A DNA stretch of 9,099 nt from an uncultured Clostridium sp. (GTDB lineage: Bacteria > Bacillota > Clostridia > Oscillospirales > Acutalibacteraceae), in contig URIN01000035.1 in assembly GCA_900547915.1 (NCBI GenBank), positions 1 through 9,099 of the forward strand, read 5' to 3'. Position 1 is the first letter of the stretch. The number at the start of each line of letters is the position of its first letter. This document shows positions 5,558 to 9,099 of this stretch, piece by piece. A program made the position numbers and the translations under genes. The notes below the pieces were generated by a model. That model was not told where the DNA came from. It searched no databases and saw only the letters and a program-made list of their open reading frames with translations.

Positions 5558-7561
5558 TTACTTTCTTTTCTTTTTTGCTTTATAGTGCAGTGCGCGCAGT
5601 GAGTTGGCAACGGCAATCAGGCACACACCCACATCGCCGAAAACGGCAAGCCACATAGCGTTCTCATCGAATATACCTATGGCACAGCCGATTATGATAA
5701 AAACCTTTATGCCGATACTGAAAATAATATTTTCGTGCACGATACGCATTGTTTTTCTTGCTATTCTGCGTGCAACGGGTATCTTAGACAGACTGTCTCC
5801 CATAATTACAACATCGGCAGCTTCAATCGCAACATCACTTCCGATACCGCCCATGGCAACGCCTATATCAGCCTGCGCAAGCACGGGAGCATCGTTGATA
5901 CCGTCTCCGGTATAAAGAACAATATCTTCACCGTTTTCTTTAATCTTTCTTACTTTTTCAACCTTTTCATCGGGTAAAAGCTTTGAGTAATACTCGTTGA
6001 TGCCTGCTTTTTTTGCTATATCGGCGGCTATATCCGGCTTGTCGCCGGTGAGCATAACAGTCTTTTTCACACCGAGGTCATAGAGTTCAGATATTGCCTC
6101 TTTACTATCTGATTTTATGACATCAGCAAAAACTATATCGCCGAGAAATTCATCTTCACTGCAAAGATAGATTGCCGTGCCTATGAGTTTTGTTTCTCTG
6201 AAATCAACGCCGACCTTTTTCATCATTTTTTCATTGCCGGCGTAATATTTTTTGCCGTTTACTATGGCGGAAACACCCATTCCCGCATAGTTCTTTGCGT
6301 CTGTAACTTCAAGTCCGTCAGCAAACTGACCGAAAGCAAGGCTTACGGATTTTGCAATTGGGTGTGTTGAATACTTTTCGCATGCCGCAATAAGTCCCAG
6401 AAGTTCACGGTGTTCTTTTTTATTTTCACAGTGACAGTTTATACATTCACACTGAACAAATTCAAACTTGCCGCTTGTAATGGTGCCTGTTTTATCAAAT
6501 ACTGCAACATCGAATTTTGAAAGCATTTCAAGATAGTTACTGCCCTTTATAAGAACGCCCTGCTTTGAGCTTGCTCCGAGGCCGCCGAAAAATCCGAGCG
6601 GAATAGAAATTACTATTGCGCACGGGCAAGAAACTACGAGCGCCGAAAGACCTCTGTACGCCCACTCTTTCCACTCTCCGTCAAAGAAAAGCGGCGGCAC
6701 GATAATTATAAGCAGCGCAACCAAACACACGATAGGCGTATAAATCTTTGCGAAACGGCTTATAAATTTCTCTGCGTGACTCTTTTTTGAATCTGCGTTT
6801 TCTATCATAGAAAGTATGCGGGAAACAGTGGAATCCTTATATTCCTTTGTTGATTTTACTTTCAGCATTCCGTCAATATTTATTGAACCTGAAAGTATCT
6901 CGTCTCCTGCGGTCATCGAAACGGGTATGCTTTCGCCTGTCAGCGCCGCCATATCCACCTCTGCGCTGCCTGATTCTATAATACCGTCAAGTTCTATCTT
7001 CTCCCCGGGATTTACAACAAAAACTTCTCCCGGTTTTATGTTTTCGGGCTCTTCATCCACAAGTTTTCCGCCGCGCTCAACGTGCACTTTCTGCGGAGCG
7101 GACTGTATCATATCCGTAATTGATTTGCGGCTCTTTCCAACAGCAAGATCCTGCAGGAACTCACCCACAGTATAAAGAATAACAACAGCACAGCCCTCTG
7201 CATACTCTCCTATTGCAAAAGCGCCAATGGACGCTATTGCCATAAGGAAATTTTCATTAAAGATATTGCCGTGCAGTATGCCCTCTACCGCCTCTTTTAT
7301 AATATTGATACCTACGATTATATATGATACCGCAAATATTATGAGCGGCACATAAAACGGCAGTTCCGTCAGCTCGTTTATAAGATAGCCTGCTATGAAA
7401 AACGCAAGGCCGAAGCCTATTTTAAGTCCAAACGCCTTTTTGTTTACTTCGCCGCCGTGCTCGTGGTCATGACCGCAGCCGCACCCGTCATCATGATGAT
7501 GACCGCACGAACATGCCTCACCGTGTGAACAGCTGTGTGAATGATTGTGTTTATCAGCCAT
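5558..7561 (-). CDS. P1B-2-type Zn2+/Cd2+/Pb2+ exporting ATPase
   Basis: This 667-residue membrane ATPase exports divalent soft metals. Motifs in order: actuator TGES (208-211), metal-transport SCPC (311-314), phosphorylation site DKTGT with Asp356, nucleotide-site HP (400-401), MLTGD (503-507) and GDGINDAP (552-559). Lys619 in SIGIKVF and Asp643 in FGDVG match the Lys and DxG signature of the last two membrane helices of Zn/Cd/Pb pumps, rather than copper pumps. There is no N-terminal HMA domain. Residues 5-35 instead carry ten His and five Cys, probably a flexible metal-binding tail. An unusual CECINCHC (371-378) follows the phosphorylation loop, within the nucleotide-binding domain. ATG at 7561 has AGGAGG (7567-7572) five bases upstream, which overlaps the repressor stop codon, so translation is probably coupled. 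Substrate is inferred from helix signatures and the neighbouring SmtB-like sensor. CadA/ZntA-type; I give no firm symbol because cadA and zntA are both used. Confidence 0.93.
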   Translation of the reverse strand: MADKHNHSHSCSHGEACSCGHHHDDGCGCGHDHEHGGEVNKKAFGLKIGFGLAFFIAGYLINELTELPFYVPLIIFAVSYIIVGINIIKEAVEGILHGNIFNENFLMAIASIGAFAIGEYAEGCAVVILYTVGEFLQDLAVGKSRKSITDMIQSAPQKVHVERGGKLVDEEPENIKPGEVFVVNPGEKIELDGIIESGSAEVDMAALTGESIPVSMTAGDEILSGSINIDGMLKVKSTKEYKDSTVSRILSMIENADSKKSHAEKFISRFAKIYTPIVCLVALLIIIVPPLFFDGEWKEWAYRGLSALVVSCPCAIVISIPLGFFGGLGASSKQGVLIKGSNYLEMLSKFDVAVFDKTGTITSGKFEFVQCECINCHCENKKEHRELLGLIAACEKYSTHPIAKSVSLAFGQFADGLEVTDAKNYAGMGVSAIVNGKKYYAGNEKMMKKVGVDFRETKLIGTAIYLCSEDEFLGDIVFADVIKSDSKEAISELYDLGVKKTVMLTGDKPDIAADIAKKAGINEYYSKLLPDEKVEKVRKIKENGEDIVLYTGDGINDAPVLAQADIGVAMGGIGSDVAIEAADVVIMGDSLSKIPVARRIARKTMRIVHENIIFSIGIKVFIIIGCAIGIFDENAMWLAVFGDVGVCLIAVANSLRALHYKAKKKRK

Positions 7562-7570
7562 AATTTCCTC

Positions 7571-7855
7571 CTATTCCTCGATATGCTCAATACCGCAGTT
7601 TATAATAGTTTTAACATGGTCATCAGAAAGGGAATATACCATCTGTTTTCCGTCTCTTCTGTACTTAACAAGATGATTTTGCTTTAATATGCGCAGCTGG
7701 TGAGATACCGCAGTCTGCGACACACCTGTGGCAGAGGTTATCTGAGTTACATTGAGTTCCCCGTCAAAAAGAGAGCACATTATTTTGAGCCTTGTTGAAT
7801 CCGAAAATATTTTAAAAAGATCGGCAAGGTCATAAACCATTTCCTCGTTAAGCAT
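7571..7855 (-). CDS. ArsR/SmtB-family zinc-responsive repressor
   Basis: It has 94 residues from the ATG at 7855, chosen because AGGGGG (7863-7868) lies seven bases upstream; a TTG-started frame from 7888 would place that site inside the gene. The winged helix-turn-helix is clear, with recognition helix SQTAVSHQLRIL (46-57) and wing YRRDGKQMVYSL (65-76). The alpha-5 metal site is complete: Asp78, His80, His91 and Glu94 have exactly the D-x-H-x10-H-x2-E spacing of SmtB (Asp104, His106, His117, Glu120). The cysteine motif of CadC/ArsR in helix alpha-3 (ELCVCD) reads ELNVTQ here, so no Cys site is present. This predicts a Zn2+ sensor that releases its operator when zinc is high. It lies nine bases before the ATPase gene and should control both, including itself, through repeats at 7928-7952. 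Confidence 0.9.
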   Translation of the reverse strand: MLNEEMVYDLADLFKIFSDSTRLKIMCSLFDGELNVTQITSATGVSQTAVSHQLRILKQNHLVKYRRDGKQMVYSLSDDHVKTIINCGIEHIEE

Positions 7856-7891
7856 TGCAAGACCCCCTTTTAAGAAATTCGTGAACAACTG

Positions 7892-7920
7892 ATTATACAG
7901 CCCATTGAGATATTTGTCAA
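7892..7920 (-). promoter_or_regulatory. Proximal promoter P2 of the metal resistance operon
   Basis: On the minus strand TTGACA (7920-7915), a 17-base spacer and TATAAT (7897-7892) match the sigma-A consensus in every position. Transcription should begin near 7885, where a TGTTCA motif (7887-7882 on the minus strand) may be a further repressor half site. Confidence 0.85.
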
Positions 7921-7927
7921 AAGCGTT

Positions 7928-7952
7928 ATATGTTCAACTGTTCATATGTTCA
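7928..7952. promoter_or_regulatory. Probable operator of the ArsR/SmtB-type repressor
   Basis: TGTTCA occurs three times at 7931-7936, 7939-7944 and 7947-7952, a strict 8-bp period. The same stretch contains the partial dyad ATATG (7928-7932) and CATAT (7943-7947). It abuts the -10 box of the distal promoter and covers its predicted start, a classic place for repression. A further, inverted copy (TGAACA, 7882-7887) lies at the start of the proximal promoter. Assignment to the neighbouring repressor is inferred from position and AT-rich TGAACA-like character. Confidence 0.6.
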
Positions 7953-7980
7953 TTATATTATCCGATAACAGATTTGTCAA
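7952..7980 (-). promoter_or_regulatory. Distal promoter P1 of the metal resistance operon
   Basis: TTGACA (7980-7975), a 17-base spacer and TATAAT (7957-7952) on the minus strand are again a perfect consensus promoter. The spacer holds the small palindrome TTATC-C-GATAA (7958-7968). Predicted start is near 7945, inside the TGTTCA repeats. Confidence 0.88.
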
Positions 7981-8059
7981 CAGTATTTTAAAATTTTGTG
8001 TTTACATAATAAAATGTTAAAAAATATTGCGGATTTAATTTTACCGTTTTTATACACGC

Positions 8060-8098
8060 AAAAAGCACACCTTTCATAAAATGAGAAAGGTGTGCTTT
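8060..8098 (-). terminator. Strong terminator of the SOS-controlled operon
   Basis: AAAGCACACCTTTC (8062-8075) pairs without mismatch with GAAAGGTGTGCTTT (8085-8098), a 14-bp stem with a 9-base loop, followed on the minus strand by TTTTT. It separates the SOS-type operon from the metal operon promoters at 7980. Bases 7981-8059 are AT-rich and hold nothing I can name. Confidence 0.85.
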
Positions 8099-8178
8099 AC
8101 AACTGTTTAGCGCGGTGGGATCAGCCCTTTAGCAGCCGCGCCGTATTCGGTTGATGATATAAGCAGCGGGGCGCGCCG
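8099..8178 (-). other. GC-rich 3' tail between the sigma-like gene and its terminator
   Basis: This 80-base stretch is clearly richer in G+C than its surroundings. It contains an inverted pair GCGCGG (8110-8115) / CCGCGC (8136-8141). On the minus strand it also has two related blocks that both begin ACGGCGCG and then run into CTGCT. Read in the frame of the sigma-like gene, it stays open for 23 more codons after the TAA and would give a peptide ending KGLIPPR. No start codon or ribosome binding site for an independent gene is seen. It may be a structured 3' untranslated region or a decayed extension. Confidence 0.35.
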
Positions 8179-8508
8179 TTATTCGTTATACTTCAGCCAA
8201 GCGGCGTTTGCCCTGCTCAGCGCACTTTTGCAGTATTGCAGTCTGTTTGAAACGGTACGGATAGCTTTCTTCAGATGGCGGCTGACAGTAGGCTGTGAAA
8301 GACCTAGCTTTTCAGCTATTTCGCTTTGGGACATAAGTTCACAAAATCTAAGTTCCAGACATTTGCGCTGCTGCTGAGTAAGCTCATGCTCTATCACCTG
8401 AGGCAAAACCGCTTTTAATGCCGTAATGGTTGCCTTGTTGCTGTTCAAATCCCTGTTATCAGGCGAACAATTCACAAAAAAATAATCGGCTGCATTTCTT
8501 TTTTTCAT
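8179..8508 (-). CDS. Small sigma-70 region 4-like helix-turn-helix protein
   Basis: It has 109 residues if started at the ATG at 8508. GGAGG (8516-8520) is seven bases from this codon but only one base from the ATG at 8514, so 8508 is preferred. Counted from 8508, residues 43-90 run LTQQQRKCLELRFCELMSQ, EIAEKLGLSQPTVSRHLKKA, then a helix. This is the sigma-70 region 4 / LuxR-like helix-turn-helix pattern, with SQPTVSRHL as recognition helix. Regions 2 and 3 of a full sigma factor are absent, so it is either a small phage- or element-type transcription regulator or a sigma-like activator. The N-terminal 40 residues are not recognised. It follows the 68-residue gene by two bases, with its ribosome binding site inside that gene, so the two are coupled. 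Both should be induced by DNA damage through the LexA box at 8790. Its target genes are not in this window. Confidence 0.75.
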   Translation of the reverse strand: MKKRNAADYFFVNCSPDNRDLNSNKATITALKAVLPQVIEHELTQQQRKCLELRFCELMSQSEIAEKLGLSQPTVSRHLKKAIRTVSNRLQYCKSALSRANAAWLKYNE

Positions 8509-8510
8509 AT

Positions 8511-8717
8511 TCATTCCTCCTCAGTGTAATATTCGGAAAGCATTGTTGATATAACTTTGCACTGGCTTGCCATATCATAATAAATTTTTATCCTTCGTCT
8601 TAACTTAACAAGATCTTCGCCCGTATAGACACAAAGCAGCGGACGCAGTCCCTTTATTTTGGCATTGAGCACACGATATTGATTTTCATACTCTTCTGCA
8701 AGTTGAGTAACAGTCAT
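8511..8717 (-). CDS. Small helical protein of unknown function, first gene of the SOS-type operon
   Basis: It encodes 68 residues from the ATG at 8717, with GGGAGG (8728-8733) ten bases upstream. I do not recognise the family. The sequence reads as two helices: about residues 3-25, and 33-64 rich in Leu, Ile, Arg, Lys and Tyr, joined by a short turn around Tyr-Thr-Gly. This fits a helical hairpin or short coiled coil. There is no signal peptide or membrane segment. It is the promoter-proximal gene, and its stop overlaps the translation-start region of the sigma-like gene. Its make-up recalls the N-terminal helical part of phage regulators that carry a sigma-70-like C-terminus (DUF1492-like), so the pair may be a split version of such a protein. 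That is inference. It could equally be an antagonist or partner of the sigma-like protein. Confidence 0.7.
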   Translation of the reverse strand: MTVTQLAEEYENQYRVLNAKIKGLRPLLCVYTGEDLVKLRRRIKIYYDMASQCKVISTMLSEYYTEEE

Positions 8718-8781
8718 TCACTTTTAACCTCCCATAAAAGATTAAAGCGTTGCAGGGGCGGCATTTCGCTTTACGGTTCTC

Positions 8782-8810
8782 ATTTTATACGAACATTTGT
8801 TCTAAGTCAA
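8782..8810 (-). promoter_or_regulatory. Promoter of the SOS-controlled operon
   Basis: On the minus strand TTGACT (8810-8805), a 17-base spacer and TAAAAT (8787-8782) form a near-consensus sigma-A promoter. The LexA box occupies the spacer. The leader to the first start codon would be about 57 bases. Confidence 0.8.
8790..8803. promoter_or_regulatory. LexA (SOS) box
   Basis: CGAACATTTGTTCT contains GAAC-N4-GTTC, the core of the Gram-positive LexA/DinR operator (CGAACRNRYGTTYC), with two mismatches outside the core. It lies exactly between the -35 and -10 boxes, so bound LexA would block RNA polymerase. No other match to the core was noticed in the window. Confidence 0.75.
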
Positions 8811-8967
8811 TACCATAAAAAGCATTTTTATGCAATTTTCAAATATGCATGCAGCAAAAGTACATTTTTTAAGACAGTATATTTTAACTTTAAGAAACCG
8901 ACAGACATACAAGTTTCAACATTTTCAGCTCATTGTTAAATATGCGCAAAAATTTTTAATATCGCGG

Positions 8968-8996
8968 TTGACAAATTGTGCAACAATGTGTATAAT
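8968..8996 (+). promoter_or_regulatory. Perfect plus-strand promoter pointing out of the window
   Basis: TTGACA (8968-8973), 17 bases and TATAAT (8991-8996) match the sigma-A consensus fully. The spacer contains ATTGT-GCA-ACAAT (8975-8987), a dyad that could be an operator. Predicted start is near 9003. Confidence 0.85.
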
Positions 8997-9009
8997 ATAA
9001 ATTACCTTG

Positions 9010-9029
9010 AAACGGAGCCGCAACCGTTT
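9010..9029 (+). repeat. Small hairpin just after the predicted transcription start
   Basis: AAACGG (9010-9015) pairs with CCGTTT (9024-9029) around an 8-base loop and is followed by T then AA. It would form at the 5' end of the transcript from the 8968 promoter. It is too weak to be a confident terminator and may be the start of a longer structured leader cut off by the adapter. Confidence 0.35.
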
Positions 9030-9053
9030 TAAGTATCTTGTCCTCCTATAGTT

Positions 9054-9099
9054 CTGTCTCTTATACACATCTGACGCTGCCGACGAATAGCCTTGTGTA
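9054..9099. other. Nextera/Tn5 sequencing adapter contamination
   Basis: CTGTCTCTTATACACATCT (9054-9072) is the Tn5 mosaic end used in Nextera libraries. GACGCTGCCGACGA (9073-9086) is the rest of the Read 1 adapter in reverse complement. ATAGCCTT (9087-9094) is in the i5 index position, and GTGTA (9095-9099) begins the P5 arm. The genome sequence therefore ends at 9053. Confidence 0.97.

Larger units (their letters stand above)
8811..9053. other. Intergenic region at the contig end
   Basis: Upstream of the SOS-type promoter there is no gene with a ribosome binding site. It is AT-rich up to about 8960 and then carries a plus-strand promoter and a small hairpin (separate entries). The gene read from that promoter lies beyond the point where the adapter begins. 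Confidence 0.6.

Noticed and set aside
5604..5977. Plus-strand frames of 80-103 codons opposite the ATPase gene
   Set aside because: They are antisense to the strongly conserved C-terminal half of the pump and have no start signals.
8830..9000. Plus-strand open frame of 56 codons upstream of the outgoing promoter
   Set aside because: There is no ribosome binding site, the frame runs through a perfect promoter, and the composition is like AT-rich non-coding DNA.
1..9053. CRISPR array, tRNA, rRNA or insertion sequence
   Set aside because: No regularly spaced repeats, cloverleaf, rRNA core sequence or transposase was seen. The Tn5 end at 9054 is a library adapter, not a natural transposon.

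Overview
The window looks like a contig end from an AT-rich, Gram-positive-type bacterium, most likely a gut Clostridia/Ruminococcaceae-like Firmicute. Supporting signs are strong Shine-Dalgarno sites (GGAGG, AGGGGG) before nearly every gene, several promoters identical to the sigma-A consensus, a Gram-positive-style LexA box, and Clostridia-like protein families. No species can be named. The last 46 bases are not biological: they are a Nextera (Tn5) sequencing adapter, including an index and the start of the flow-cell arm.

Left part (1-5493): a truncated lipoprotein of the alkaline phosphatase/phosphodiesterase superfamily runs off the left edge on the minus strand. A cytoplasmic TIM-barrel glycosidase related to GH101/GH129 is transcribed divergently from it and ends in a good terminator. 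Convergent with the glycosidase is a two-gene minus-strand unit: a calcineurin-like metallophosphoesterase (TTG start), then an MFS sugar:cation symporter of the GPH/MelB type. Together these suggest glycoside uptake and breakdown plus phosphoester hydrolysis, but no shared pathway is proven.

Middle part (5494-7980): a compact zinc/cadmium resistance operon on the minus strand. It consists of a SmtB/CzrA-type ArsR repressor and a P1B-2 Zn2+/Cd2+ export ATPase. The ATPase has a His/Cys-rich tail instead of an N-terminal HMA domain, and an extra CxCxxCxC cluster in its nucleotide-binding domain. Two tandem promoters, each exactly TTGACA-17-TATAAT, drive the operon. Three 8-bp-spaced TGTTCA repeats lie at the start site of the distal one, and the operon ends in its own terminator.

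Right part (8060-9053): a small two-gene minus-strand operon encodes a 68-residue helical protein of unknown function and a 109-residue protein resembling sigma-70 region 4. Its promoter carries a LexA (SOS) box exactly inside the spacer, so it should be induced by DNA damage. It ends in a 14-bp-stem terminator after a GC-rich 80-base tail. A perfect plus-strand promoter (8968-8996) points out of the window towards a gene lost at the adapter junction. The SOS-controlled sigma-like pair is the most interesting and least described item here.
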